Assembly: GCA_004154925.1 (NCBI GenBank) | Contig: QJNS01000699.1 | Location: forward strand, 107,159 to 171,158 | Direction: 5' to 3' | DNA from: Monosporascus cannonballus | Lineage: Eukaryota; Ascomycota; Sordariomycetes; Xylariales | Length of the DNA: 64,000 nt | Shown: positions 11,552-25,287 of the stretch, piece by piece | Position numbering within the stretch: position 1 is the stretch's first letter | How the letters are laid out: every line of letters begins with the position of its first letter | Program-made: the position numbers and the translations under genes | Notes under the pieces: model-generated | What the model saw: the letters and a program-made list of their open reading frames with translations, nothing else | Databases searched by the model: none | Told to the model about the DNA's origin: nothing

Positions 11552-12100
11552 ATAAGCCCAGTAGGGGAAGGCCACCGTCCCGTATTCGCTTGCTGCCTGG
11601 CTGTAAGTATTGAGGCTGTATACGTTCTACCGACCTACCTACCTACCTAATGTCACTCGCACAACGACCTAAAGTCGCAGACTCCCCATTATACAGGTAA
11701 GGGGAGCCGAGGGCCGACGAAAATGAAGCGAAACCACACATACAAACGTAAGCTCACATCCTGGACCTCGAGAACGGCGACCACTCCTTAAACGTCACTT
11801 CAAATCACGTAATCGAGAGTAACCCATACATTGACATGCAAATAAATATGTACCATGTAGGAGTATGGACAACTAATACATGGTTAACACTCTACACAGG
11901 GTAACAATAGCGCAAAGTAAGCATTCTAGGAACGGGGTATCGGGACGATCTACGGTAGACAACCCCCAAGCCATGATCTCGAAAACGCCGTCCGGACGCG
12001 TGTCCTCTTATCTCTCACAGCGCGCAGGCGCGGACCACCATTCTAAAGTTCCATCACGCCATTCTTCACATAGCATCTTCCTCGAAAATTACTTCCCCCT
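10215..12100. other. Intergenic: tyw1 upstream and dynein downstream
   Basis: No gene is recognised in this 1.9 kb. It should hold the tyw1 promoter (next to 10215) and the dynein 3' UTR (next to 12100). Visible elements are an AAATAAAAT-rich patch at about 10636-10680, a G15 run and a C62 run (listed separately) and a TACC repeat near 11634-11650. Small open frames here show no family resemblance. Confidence 0.5.
11445..11578. repeat. Poly-G run, 62-base poly-C run and flanking duplication
   Basis: A 15-base G run (11445-11459) is followed by a 62-base C run (11489-11550). Two imperfect copies of a roughly 25-bp unit starting GCCCAGT.GGGGA flank the C run, one just before it (from about 11466) and one just after it (from about 11555). 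G-run and C-run are complementary and could pair or form quadruplex or i-motif structures. The run length is at risk of sequencing error. Confidence 0.85.
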
Positions 12101-15100
12101 TCAAGACTCGGTCATGAGCTGTTCGCCTTCGTCCAGTAACTCGGTGACCTTGCGCAGGTTCTGGATGAGGCTCCTGCCGAGGCCGACGAGGAGGAGCTTC
12201 TCGGCGTTGGCCGGCAAGCCGAGATAGGTCGGCGGCTCGCGCTCGGGCAGCTTCTGGACCCAGGCCGTGAACTCTTGTAAGGAGGTACCGCTGGGAACGA
12301 CGAGACCGCCCGTCTCGTCACCGTCCTTATCCGGGTCACTCTCGACGAGTTTGTGGCCGATTTCGAAGGCTGCTGGTGTAAGGAACGACTCGACGAGTTG
12401 TGTCAGACGCGTGAAGTCGCCCTCGTCGTCGATCTTGCCACCGTACATCTCGCGCACAAGATAGCGAATCATTTCCCAGGGGATGTTCTGTGGTGCGATG
12501 TTCGTGCGGGTTTGCGCGGCGTTTTCGACCCAGACATCGATAATGAAGGCGGAGCATTCGTACTATAAAATGTCAGTGGCATGCTAAGAAACGCACGAGA
12601 GTGAGGTGACTTACATCGCTATCGTTGAACTCCCAGAAGCCCTTCCATCCCAAATTAGGTGCGTAACGCAGACGTTCCTGGACCACCGCGTGTAGGAAGG
12701 AAAGGAGCAGATACAACCTAGTGCGTTCCACCGGCGGCTTCGTTGCCCGCGTCGAGAGCGAGGACATGGAATCCTTCATGTTGGCCCTCACACCAGCTGG
12801 CTGCTCGTACATGAGGACACGAGAAGCCCGAAGCAGATTGACGGGTATCTTGGGACTCGATTCCATAGACAGGAACAATCTGAAGTCAGAATGAGGATTG
12901 AGTGACTCCATACGTTTCTCGAGAGACTGAAGCCAGGTTGGCGCAAGATGGACGTTCTTGACCAGAACCCAGTTTCCGACTTGTGCAGCGTTGCTGATGG
13001 CTTTGTCGGCGCTTGCCACGCTCTCATTGGAACCCATGGCAATGTTGGTACATCTGACACGCATCCTCTCCACGAGGTTGTCCACCTTGTAACTGGCGTC
13101 GAAGCCAGGGCTCGACACAAGTGAGATCGGGCGGGTCGAAGAGACTTGGCTGACAGTTTCCTTGAGGTCATCGACAACATCAAATAGTTCGGCCCCAAAG
13201 ACGGACGTGGCAAAGCGCTCAGCTGTGGGTACGAAGCGATCAAGACGGAAAAGTTTCACAAGGAGTAGCGACAGCAACGCTTGGTCGAAAGGGTCACTAT
13301 CCGATGCCCACACCTGTGGAACGAAGTTCTCTGCAAGCTCTTCCGATAAGAACTTGTTCCAGGCATCGGACGGCACCTGGTCTAGCTGGTCTTTGAGGAC
13401 AGCAAGCCTCTTGGCCCTGGCAAATGCTTCTTCCTTAGCATCGGTATCTGAAGAAAGGTCCTTGCCTTCGATGCGATCATCGAGGATGGTGTCGATCAGA
13501 CCCTTGTCCATCTTGTACGGGGAGGCCTGGACAAGCAGCATCGCGAGTGTGATGCGATCTTTTTGCAAAAGACCTAGGGCGGTTCTCTTGAAGGTCGCCA
13601 CGAACAAGTCTTTAATGATAATATCCTTTCGGGTGTTAAAGTTGGTCTCATTCGCCAGGTTTTTGTTGCCGTGGAGGACCGAATGGAAGATGTCGAGGAA
13701 ATACTGCAACGAGAATTGGTAGAAATGATTGAGGTAGTGCAGTTGCTCGAGAACAGCAAAGACCGCACTGCAAGATCGAGCAATAACATTGTACTGAAGC
13801 GTAATCTCCTCAACCTCGGCCATTACGCCTTCAGTGTTGCTCATCTTAGCCGAGATCTCAGCGGCTTCCGTCTTGAGAGTCTCCAATGTTTCAATAACGT
13901 GGTCGTCGTCAAGGATGTTGCCGCGGGACTCATTGAGAGCTTGCAGAAGACGCTTCTCGAGCTGTCGGAGATGGACCTTGAATTCTCCTTGCAACTTGAT
14001 GAGATTTGACCTCCGCTCATCGACGTCTGGTCTTTCGGACTTCAGCACCTCGTTAAGGGACTGAGTCTGGAGACTGCTCTGCGTGACAGTGAAGTTGACA
14101 AATGTCGTTCGACTACAGATATCCGGCGCGAAAGTTGCCGACGGATCGCGCGTGGATAGGTAGAGCTTGAAAGAAGGCGAGAAATCAATCTGTTGCCTGC
14201 CTAGTTGGATGAGAACACGACCGCCAGTCTTCTGATACTCCTTGTTGAGGACGTGGTTGAGAATGGGGTCGAGATGTTCCGCATCCTGGATGAGAATCGG
14301 GTTACCGAATCGAAGCGAGCTTTCCAACTGCTTGGTGAAGGAATCGTCCAGGAAGCTTGTAACGGTGAGGCGACGATCCTTGCACTCGCGCTGAAGGAAC
14401 TCGGTAGCTCTGCCAGATGGGTCGATGATGAGTGGGTACCGGTTGAAGCGCTTGAGAACGATGGCATTCTCCGTGCATAGGTCATCAACTGGCAATGTAT
14501 TTTCTTGCCAGCTAAGTCGCTCATCGGCGGTCGACAGGTATTCGGTAACGGGGTTGTGTGGCTTGAATTGGATGCCGGATAGCTCTAGTTGGTGCAGCCA
14601 ATCTTCCATCATCGACTTCCGGAAAGTTTGATCGTACAAGCCGCTGTATGCCAAGAAACCCGCAGCAACGAGGACATCACCGACAAGGGTGCCAATCTGG
14701 GTCTCGAACGACTTGCTCCCATCCTCCCATCTGGTCCGCTCGGAAGCAAGACTGTCAAGGAGCCTGACACTTCGGTCGACCTTGAACTGTACGCGAGACA
14801 TTTCCGCCTTGATGGCCTGCGTCTCGCTGATGAGGGCCGCGTATTCTGTTTTGTAAGTCGCGATACTCTGCTCCAGGGTCGTGATGGTATTTTCGACAGC
14901 TTTCGCTTCGGCCTTTGTCTGGAGTGCTTGTTCCTCAAGCTGATCGACCTCTTCTCTCAGCGGCCCAACGCGGTCCAGGATTTCGGAATAGTTGACCTGA
15001 GCCTCCACCCACTGCACCAGGGGACCACATGCTCTGCTGGCGCGGTTTACCTTTTCGAAAGTAAAATCCGCTTGATTCAGGAAGGAATTCCGCATTTTAG

Positions 15101-18100
15101 TTCTTAGCGATTTGGTCATTTGCTTCTCGTTGTCGAAGTTGACGATACTGGCAATGAAGTCGTCCCGGCGAATGACGGCCTGGACGTTCTTCCAGTTTCC
15201 ATCAATTTTGTAACCAAGCAATGCGCAGACAGCTTCCAACGCAAGCTTCACACCCGCGGGGGGAGAACCCATGGAACGGACTTCCGTCAGGTGTTGCCGT
15301 TTGATATTGCTAACGCTAGCCTTCGCTTCCTCGACAGCCGGTTCAGCCCTTGCAAGATCGTTCAGCACGACCTCTCTCCGTGATGCAACTTCTGCTTCTT
15401 GTTTCTCGAGGGCGGCTTGAATTTCGAGAGAGGTGTTCTTGCGCTGTTCAGCTTCTCGCTGGTCGGCAACCATACGCTGTAGCTTCTCGTTGGCTTCCGC
15501 GTCCTTTTGTTCAAGCTGAGCCTTCTTCTCCGCCAGGCTGGCTCTGAGGTCACGGACTTTCTCAACTGTATCTCGGAGCTTGTCAAGACCGACATTGAGA
15601 TGGCGCTGCTGTTCCTCGAGATCTTCACGCTTTTCATTATATAGCTTGACGTATTGCGCCACGAAGTCAAGGAAGTGTCGCGGTGTGAGGAAAGTCACCT
15701 TACCCTGTTGCTTCTGAAGCTTGGCGTTGAAGCGTTGCAGGGAGTAGTGTATGTAAACCATCGAATTGACGATAGCCTCCCTGTGAGAAGGCGGCAGACT
15801 GAGAGCGCGATAAGCCACAGGAATAGTATCGGGAGCCGCGAAGTTCGGCTTATCCAGGTCAATCGAGTGGGTCAGTTCATTGGCAACCTGGAACAGCGCC
15901 TGGTCAGACCAGTCGCCGAACCAGTTCAGCACGCAGCGGTTGAACAGGGCCGGACTCGTAGCAGCCTTGGACGAGAGGCCGTCCTCGGGAGGGTTCATAG
16001 TGAACACAACATGCAGGTTCTGGACAATCTGTTGCGTGAACCACTTGTAGAGTTCCTCCTGTGAATCAAGGAGCAGGCCTTGCTTCTGAGCTCCTTCCTT
16101 ACAAGCTGTCATGAGGGCGGCGAGGTCGTCTCCTTCGAATAGACCAGGGACTTCTGCATTGGCCAGCAGGGTGTTCATCCTTTCGAGAAAGCCTGAGTCA
16201 AGGACATTGGACTCGTCCATGATGAAACATATCTTTTCACCCTTACATCCGCACCGGCGCAGGACATCGCGCAGGTCTTCGTCAAAATCTTCAGCAGAGT
16301 ACTTTCCGTGGACCTTGATCTGGAACACCTTGAGGCCGTTCATCCAGGCAACGAATCTAGACAGCGTCGTTTTACCACTGCCACTCACGCCGATTAAGAT
16401 CAAATGACCCTGTGGTTGTCTGAACACACGATCAATGCGAAGCACATGTTCAAGCACGTCATTGAATAGGATGAGAGGGACATCGACCTCTTCTTCGCAG
16501 AAAGTCTTGAGGCGAGCCCTAACGAAGTCCCGCAGCTGCTCTCGGTCGACCGGCACGTAATTCTTGGAAAGCCAATTGGAGAACAGAATCGGACCACCAA
16601 GGGCCTTCTGCTCGTCAATCGTTGGGAACAATTCCAGGGCAATTCTTCTCACTGCTTTGTCGGTCCATTGCCTCTCCTCCTCCGCAACCAATCGGTCTTG
16701 GAAGAGCCGTAACGCCTCGTGTGCCCAAATGCGGACTAGACCTTCGACTGAGAGCGTCTCCAGAGGCCGTATCGCTTCATAAACACCGCGCACCCACCGT
16801 GTCAGTTCACGGGGACTGTAGACATAGTGGGGCTGGATCTTAGGCGTGAAGCGACGTTGGGATTCCAGATAGAATTGCACCATGGCCTGGGTAAGAGCTT
16901 CCGAATACCCGCGCAACGTTGGGATAATCTTGAGCACCGCAGAATTGAAGGTACCATAGATCTGCAGCAGCGATAGTTCACCGGGATAGTCGACCATGAT
17001 GAGCGGGGCGTGCCTGAGGAACCTGGCACCCATCGGAGTACGGCCAGCATCAGTGGGCGGATTGCAAGCACCGACGAACTGGATGCGATCAAGGGTAACC
17101 CAAGATTTATCGGACGTCCGCCAGAAGCCGTTATGTTCAACCAGTTGACGAAGGAAGGAAATGGCGCGCTGGGTGCCATATTTGTCCGGCGCAGGCAAAT
17201 TGATCTCATCACAGAAGACTACGAGCCAGCGACCGATTTGCGTTGGGGATAACATGACGCCGTTTAATGTCTTCTTGTACTCGCAGTACTGTTCGAACGT
17301 CTTGATGAGAAGATCAGGAGTGGTGGCGCTGGAGAAGTTGAGGCCAACGACTTCCATGTTCGGTAGTTTGCGAAGAGCGCTAAACAGCGTCATTGTTTTA
17401 CCAGAGCCAGGAGGACCACAGAGTAGCAGGGGCTTGTGCTCGGCGAGCCACGAGTAGAGAACGTCCTCGTGACGTACAGTATCCAGCGTAGGGATGACAA
17501 CGTCTGTCTGGATGATCGAGTGTGTGTTGACCTCGATGGTAGGAACTTGGTTTTGCCATGGCGTCCATTCAGCTCTGGGAAGGGTTACATCAAAATCGAT
17601 TAATGAGCTGGTACCGTCGAGTGGAGGAGAGCCGAAGTTTGCCAGGCCCGCAACTTTATCACCAAATTCCTTCCTGTCATTCAGGGGGCAGTCGCCAGTT
17701 AGCGCCCAGACCAGAGCGAGCAATAGCTTCTTGGAGACGTAATCTTCGATTTGCTCCGGATCCAACGGGAAATCGACATGCTGTGCGTTATATTCGATTA
17801 TATCCCGAACTGCCTTGTTTAGCAAGGAAAAGAGAGTGTTGAGGACTCGAGCAATAGTGAACTCCATGATGTGGTTGAAGGATTCGGCCTCCTTCAGCAC
17901 AGCGAGGATGAAGTCGTCGGTAGTCAAATGAGCCTGGAGTAACTCGGCCACTTGGCTCTGTATCTGAAGGGCTTTGGCTGGGTTCTGGTTTGCCGCGGCC
18001 GCATCTTCATCCAGATCCTCGAAAGCGATTGTCTTCAGTGTGTCAAGGTAGTTGGCGACCATCATGCTCGGGGTAACGGTATCCTCGCTGAACCAGACCA

Positions 18101-21100
18101 TACCGCATCGACTGACGGTAGCGAGTGTAGCATACTTCAAAGTCTCGACTTCGAACATGATGCGAACGTTAGGTGGCAGGTTGAGACGTTCACCGTTAGG
18201 AAGCGTGAGGAGCTTATTGTCGTCAAGGACACTGTTCAAGTTTTCGACCCACTCAGGATCAACGTCGCCATCGAAGACGATCCAATGCCGTTTGGAGTCT
18301 TCTCCACGAAGGTTATCGACAATCTTTCTCAGGATACTGGTAAACAGCCCATCGGTCCACTCTCTTGTAGTCGAATCCAGGTTTCCGTATAGAGCCTCCT
18401 TCGACATGACCTTCGAATCGATGACATGTGACACACCCTCAACACCTTCGACCTGTTGGAGGGCGTCAAGAAGCAGCCTCCAGGCAGCTGACTTTCCTGA
18501 ACCCGAGTTACCAACCATCATCACACCGTGATGAATCTTTTGAATCTGGTACAACTGGAGAATCTTCGTCATCCAGACATCGTTGACAACCAGGTGCCTC
18601 TCTTCTGCAAGGCGACGGATAGCATCCTCGAGTTGCACCAGGCTGGCCGGCACATATTGAACACCCGGGAAGCATTCGCCTTCGATGTTCATCATGATCT
18701 CTACATCGCTCCTGATGAGCTTGGGGGCAATGGTTTCCCTGACGCTCTGGACAATAATTTCGGGCTCGACCACTTCCTCTGCACCGATGGTGCCGCCACT
18801 ATTCGTAAGCCGAGCGCGCTTGAGACCACCAGAACTGACCAAAACACTTTTAAGAGCTCGGAGACCAAAGTCGTAATGCGCTTGCTTGGACAGGTTTTTG
18901 GAACACTGGTCGAAGAATGGTACGGTCTGTTTCGACAGCTGCTTTGCTTGATTGAAGCCCTGGGAGTAAAGCATGACTTCGGCGATGAGTTCTTTGTCGG
19001 GCTTGGACATTGCAACGCTGCGGAAGAGCTTCTTTAAGTTGTCGGGGAGGTTGGAGCGACCGGCATAGCCGGGGTTCATTGTGATAAAGATACCCGTGTT
19101 GGCATTTACGTGGAGCTGTCGTCCGACTAGTTCAATCTGAGACTTCTCGTCCTCGGCTCCCTGCTTGAGCCCAAGCTGGATATTCTGAATCTGCTGCGAC
19201 ACGGCCGACAGGATTCTCTCCTCTAGACGGTTGAACTCGTCAAAGCAACCCCAGGCGCCGACCTGGCAAATGCCTAGGAATATGCGACCCATCGCCTGGA
19301 AGTCGAATGTGTCGTCGCAGCAGAACACGAGCGTAAAACGACCAAGTTCCACACCGAGAGCTTTGACCGACTCTGTCTTTCCAGTACCAGCAGGTCCATA
19401 GGGAGAACCACCTAGTCTCTGGCAGAGAGCCTGAGTTAGAGTCAGGAAGCAGCGATCTGTCAGGGGTGTCCGGACGAGTCTGTCGGGAACACCCAGGTAC
19501 TCAAAACCGTAGTTTAGTTTTGCGTTTGCCATCTTGATGTGTAGACGCTGTAGATAATCGCCTTCGGGCACGTAGACGTATCGCATTTGTAGCAGCCACA
19601 TATAGTGCGTTGGCGTGTTGGCGTTGAGCTTGACAAGCTTTTCAATGACATCACGCTGGTGAACGCATTCCGTGATGAGAGCTTCGCACTTCTTGCGGAG
19701 TATCACGTCAAGATCGCCTAGGACAGTCTCTGCAAGGAGCCGCAAAACGTGGACTTCGCGGTCAAATAGGGATTGGAGAGTGCTACCGCCCTCGACGAGG
19801 GACTTTTCAACTGCTGTCGTCCATACGACCTGGGTAGCAAGAACAACTACTTGACTTGGGTAAGCAGCCATAAATTCATTCATGGCGGTCTGGTCGATGG
19901 TATCCGACTCGAAGATGGGAGAATAAGCTTCGGTGGCTTCGGCCAGGAGTTCAGCGAGAGTAGCCTTCATACCGTTCTCAAGGAGAGCCAACCAGTCGTT
20001 GATCCTTGGAACCTTGGCAAGGGAAATTTCTTTCTTGAGACGAACTTCTTCGCCCTCTTTCGAGGTGAAACCCGTGATAGTGGATTCATCCTCCATGATC
20101 AAGCCGTTCAGTCCAGCAAACATCTTCTTGAAGTGTTTCGCGATGCGCAGCGAGTCGTTACTGTTACCAATCATCTCCAGAAGGTCCTCATCTCCGACGA
20201 AGTAGAAGCGCGGGAACGACACGCGCTCCTTCTCGAGGTATTCGCCTAATGCTTTCTGGATCTTGTTGAGCAATTCAGCGAGACGCTCTAGAGACTTTTG
20301 GACGCCGGCAATACCAAGAACGTCCATCACCATCGGCTGCTTATAGACCTTCTTCATCACAGCCATGAACTCGCTGTTGATGTTCTGGAATCGAGAAGAT
20401 TCAATGGGTAGGAGGTGCTTGATATCAGCGTTGCCAGTAAAGACACCCTCAAGATAAACCCACTGGCGCTGGACATCGATCCACACATCGAACAGGACGT
20501 GCACTCGGTTCAACTTGTCTTCCCACGACGAGGCCTCCTCCTCGAATTCCTTGTAATAAGGCGAATGTTTCATCGCCTGAAGCGAGTTGAGGTTCTCACT
20601 GCACTTAGCAAAAAGATCATCCCAGCCGCGAATAAGACGACACTTGTTTTGATACGGGACGAGTTCAAGCTGGTAGCTGTTCCAAGTCTCCTTCACTTGC
20701 TTCAGGAACTCTTCCAAGGCCATCTCGCCCTGGGCTTGAGCAATGATATCCTTAACAATGACCTCTGTCGCAACCAGGTTCAAATCCCAAACGTCTCCAA
20801 GAGTCATAGACACTGGCGAGTATCGTCGGCCGGGCTTGATCTCTTTCCAAATCTTCGTCCAATGCCGATCTCTGATAGCCTCGGACTTCAGGTCGCCCAG
20901 GATACTATTCACCTTGAGGTATTGACGAAGGACGGTCTGGATGTGTTCGAAAGCGGCATACTGACGCATCCTGCTTGGCATGTCCTTGGTCATCTTGATG
21001 AGGCCATCAATCGAAGACCGGATTTTCCTAGGCTGCACACTTCCCCAGAGCGTCTCGCGAAGCTCATTCAGACTCTTCCAGATAGTTGACAAAGCTGCCC

Positions 21101-24100
21101 ACACGGACTTGAAGTCCTGGACTTCCTCCAAGATGATCGGGAGAGAAGACTCGGGGCTCGCTGGAAGGTCGAGAGCTTCTTTAGCTTTGGACACCATCTC
21201 AGTCTCCTCCTGCAGTTTGGTAATGCGGGCCTCGAAAGAACTGAGCGTGGCGGACGCGACTTCTGGCGCGATGGTGCCTGAGACGGGCTTCTCCTCGTTC
21301 CATTGGATAACAATCTCCGCAATTTTGTCCACGACGACCTTGTCTTCTGCAGTGATCTTGGCTTTGAGGGCATCCGTCTGGTCCTGCACGACCTTTGATT
21401 TCCTCGCTAGGATCTCATTGAGAGCTTCCCATTGCGAGTCTACCTGCTGGACATCAATCCAGTCGTTCGGTAGGGTGTACCTATTCCGGACAAGTGTCGA
21501 CTGGCCTTGACGGAAAGTCTCGACTTCGGGGGCCCAAGCCTTGACTCTGCGCTTGCAGCTCTGGACAATAGTTATGAACTGAACGGCTTGGGCAGTAGAG
21601 CTAGCCTCGAGGTTCTGTTGCTCCAGGTCTCTCCGGGCCTTCTCAATTTCGCCGTGCACTTCCCTCATGCGAGTACCCAGTCGTCCCGCAAATTTCATCA
21701 GTATCTCGTGCTGCCACTGGTCATACTTGGCGTTCACCTTCGCCTGCACTTGATCGTAGTCTATTGTGATATGGCCGAACGAGCGGCTCACCTCGCTGGT
21801 GTCAAACGTCGCTCGTGACTTCCGAATTTCCTGTAGCAGCTGTAGCCATCTCGAAAGCTCGTCACCCAGGATCTCATAGACCTGTTCTGACTGCAAGTCC
21901 CACAGCGATTGGAATTGTAGCCATTTATCCACGTACTCGCTGATGTTGGTCAGTTTCTTCTCTATCGTCGTGTAGACCCGGCCTAAGACATCGGTGCAGT
22001 CCGCAGGGAGTCCATTGAAACGAGCGTCATCTTGCACAACAGTGCTCAAAGTCAGAGTCATCTGATATCTGGATGCCTTGATCTTCGGAAGGTTGCAGAC
22101 AATGCCAATCCAGTCGTGCAATTGCAGAAACCAACTGGCCCTAGCAAACTCGAGCGGAGGATCTAGGTAGATGACCTGGTTTCGCATGGTGATTTCGTGA
22201 GTCAGGTGCTTCATGGTCGGTGCGTCGGATTTCAGGGGTTCGCCAGAGAGCGCTAGCTGCTTCCTTCTGATGGATTCGAGATGTTCTATAGGGGTGTCAT
22301 CCTCGAATGCCTCAATCCAGGCCGAGACGGCCCGATGCAGACGGGTAAGTAGAGTAAGCTTAATACGCTCATTCATCCTCTCAACCCAGAAGCCGAGGTT
22401 AACATACTGTTCCAAGTTCAGCTGATCGACAGCAGCTTGGATGGTCTGCAGGCGCGATTGAAACTCAGAGGCCTCATATGGACAGGTAGCGAGTTCCGCC
22501 AGCGCCTTCTGGACTGTGACATTAATTGCCGCGAGAGCAACAGTCTTAGACTGGAGCAGCGACGCTGCAGCGGCAAACTCTCGAACGAACAAGACGTGCT
22601 TGCTCTCAGTTCCTCGGCCAATGGGATGCTCAAGGCCACCATTAGGGAGGAATGGCTTCTGGTACGATTCCCACGTGTTTACAAAAGTCTCCCACTTCAA
22701 CGGAATACCCTTCGCAATAAGTATGTGCACATCATTCTGGTAGCCGCTCAGCAAGATAGACACCTCTGACATCTCTGAGATCTGGCGCGTCGTCTGAGCG
22801 AAGGTCCGCACACTTTCCATCAAACTCACAGCATACGGATAGACTCTCTTCGCCTCCTTTGCGACATTATTCACGGAATTAGGCACATTGAAATTCTGCC
22901 AGCCAAGGTTTCGGGTTTCCTTGAACAGCGTGATGATCTGCGCGTCGAAGTTGACCGAGAGATCCAAGGCATTGTTGGCAGCCCGTACTCGGTTGATGTT
23001 GAAGAGACGACCAGATATCGAGATATGTTTCCGCTGCACGTCTTCGATCCAGGCCTTGTAGATGGCTTGGGTGTTGAGTTTCTTTCTAAACAGTTCACTT
23101 TCCGCCTGCAGCTTTTGTCCTTCCGTATGGAGAGACCAGTCCGAGCCTAGGATATCCTCGACTTTCTTCATGTAGCCGTCAAGTTGGCGCTCAATCTGGC
23201 GCGCCCAGATGATGGCGCCGGACACGGGAGGAAGATCGTGGAGCTGAGCCATGGCGTGGGCCTCGGAGTGTCCGTACTGCTGCTTAAAACGTTCATGCAA
23301 TGCCGCAATAGCCTGCTTCACATTCTCAATGAGCTGGTTCTGGTACTCGGCAATGGCGCCTCGGATCTTGGGGCGGACGAATAACGCATTGAACTGCGAG
23401 AAGACGCGGAACATCTCGTTGGCGTTCTTTGCAGTCGCAAGACGGTCACGTAACCTAGCGATGATGGAGTTTTCCACTCTGGAAGTACGCTCATTGTACG
23501 TGTTTTCCGCCTTGACCCATCTCTGCGTCCCTTCCGGAGTCACGTCAAGCAAGTCGACATTCTTCAGAGCCTCCCAGGCTTGCCGGACTTCCTCGACAGC
23601 GTCTACGTCGCCCATCTCCTCGACGAGGGCGACGCCATTTGTAGTTGGCTCATCGGCCAGGCTGCTGACGGTCGATTTCGGGCCAAGAACATTGACGATC
23701 GTCCGCTGCAGCTGTTCGTGGTTGTCACGGAATGTGTCAATATACTTGAGCCGCGCCTGTAGTTCATTGTGCTTCGGGTTGACTCGAATAAGAATAAACT
23801 TCTCATTCCGCCTGCGCGTGGTATCTCTTGCAATCTTGATGAACTCCTTGACGTGGTCGTCCCAGGACCTGAAAATACCATCCGTAGTCGCCATGATATT
23901 CTTGAACTCCTTGTAGTCGAGGTCCACCAACTCCGAGCCGGGAAGGAGGCGGTGCACGACCTCTTCAAGATCCGCCGAGACAGCCTCAACGAGGTGCAAA
24001 GTGCGGGCTATGGGGTAGTTGCTAAACCTCATCTTCTTGTTCATATGGTTGAAGATCTGGCCTATCGCATCTTGGACCTTTGATAGCGAGGTTGCCGAGA

Positions 24101-25287
24101 GAAGCTCGTCGAGCGGGAAATCCCGCATAAGTTGATTATATTTCTGAACCATCTCCATCGCTTCCTTCAGGCCAGTATCTGCTGTGAAACTGACAGTGGC
24201 CTGGAATCGCTTCGCATGCTTGAGAATCTCTAAGGTCAGCATGACACCTTCGCTCCGCAGCTGCCCTTCGATGCTTTCAAGTGCAGATTCCATCGACAAC
24301 CAGAAGTTGATCTCCTGCGTGGCCGTCCTTGTTACGGGGTCGCGGGTGAGCTTGGTGATAGCCTGGATCGACTTTATCCAGCTATTTACTGTTGACTGCA
24401 GATTATTCATGAATGTGCTATCAGAGAGAAGGCTCGAGGATATCATATCGGTCGACGGTTTAACGTTTCGAGCCTGCGCCTCTTCCAACGCTGCCTGGAC
24501 GACGGGATGAAAGGAAAGAGACAATTCTGGGATCTCGACATTCTGTTGGAGATGAAGCAAGCTCAACTCAAGCTCCGTCATTCGTTTCTTGGTGATGGGT
24601 ATACCGGTCTTCGCGTCTACATCCGCACGACTCCTGGCGCCGTTAACCGCCTGCGAAGTCTTCGTATTCGCATCGAAATAAGGCGCCAGCGCATTGTGAA
24701 CGATAGAATGAAGGATCTCAAAAGGAGAAGCAGAAGGGCCCTGCTCGGCAACAAGACTACTGAGGGATCCGGCACCGGGCAACGTTTGAATTTGTATCTG
24801 CGAAGACAGGGGTAACGAAGGGTCTATCGCCTGGGGGCGTTTGAGGAGAGCGAGATAGGCTATTATGGTGGGCGAAGAAGTAATCTCCGGTGTGATCGTA
24901 TATGTATATTTAAGAGACTCTTAGGCAAACGGTTAGCATCACCAGCTCAGCGGCCGTGTTCTGCCATAGCGACGGGGACTTACCAGTATCTACAGAACCA
25001 TCAGGTATGTCGGCTGACGGCAAGGTCTCCTTCTGAATATACAGCGCGACCTGAGCATCGGATGCGAAACGAGTGCATCGTTGAAGAGTATCAGCATAGC
25101 TTGCCTTAGAAAGCAAACTACCAGGACTTTCAAGATCCTGGCGGGTCGCTCCGAGGGCGACGGCGGCGACGGAAGCCAGATAGTCAATCACAAGGGTCGG
25201 GTCGACGTTGATGAATGCGGAAGGGCCGTCGCCATTTGCGCCCGGACTCTGGGAGGTCAAAGGAGAAGGAGATGCCACTGCCTCCAT
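12101..25287 (-). CDS. nudA: Cytoplasmic dynein heavy chain
   Basis: This is the motor subunit of cytoplasmic dynein 1, a minus-end microtubule motor needed for nuclear migration and endosome transport in hyphae (nudA in Aspergillus, ro-1 in Neurospora). Exons are 25287-24984, 24919-12615 and 12562-12101; the three close in frame to 4356 aa, the normal fungal length. The tail occupies roughly residues 1-1400. Four Walker A loops are visible: GPAGTGKT (AAA1, about 1941), GNSGSGKS (AAA2, about 2236), GPPGSGKT (AAA3, about 2602) and GVSGSGKT (AAA4, about 2945). The coiled-coil stalk and microtubule-binding tip lie around 3200-3500, followed by AAA5, AAA6 and the C-terminal domain. The AAA1 sensor region has CFDEFNRL. 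N-terminal exon 1 contains [12 protein letters not shown], conserved in fungal dyneins. No frame breaks are seen. Confidence 0.97.

Noticed and set aside
11378..11575. Glycine-rich small protein on the minus strand
   Set aside because: It is only the translation of the 62-base C run and its borders.
12573..24782. A 12.2-kb open frame that at first suggests an NRPS or PKS megasynthase
   Set aside because: Four Walker A loops, the stalk and tail and the conserved dynein sequence identify a cytoplasmic dynein heavy chain; no adenylation or ketosynthase motifs are present.
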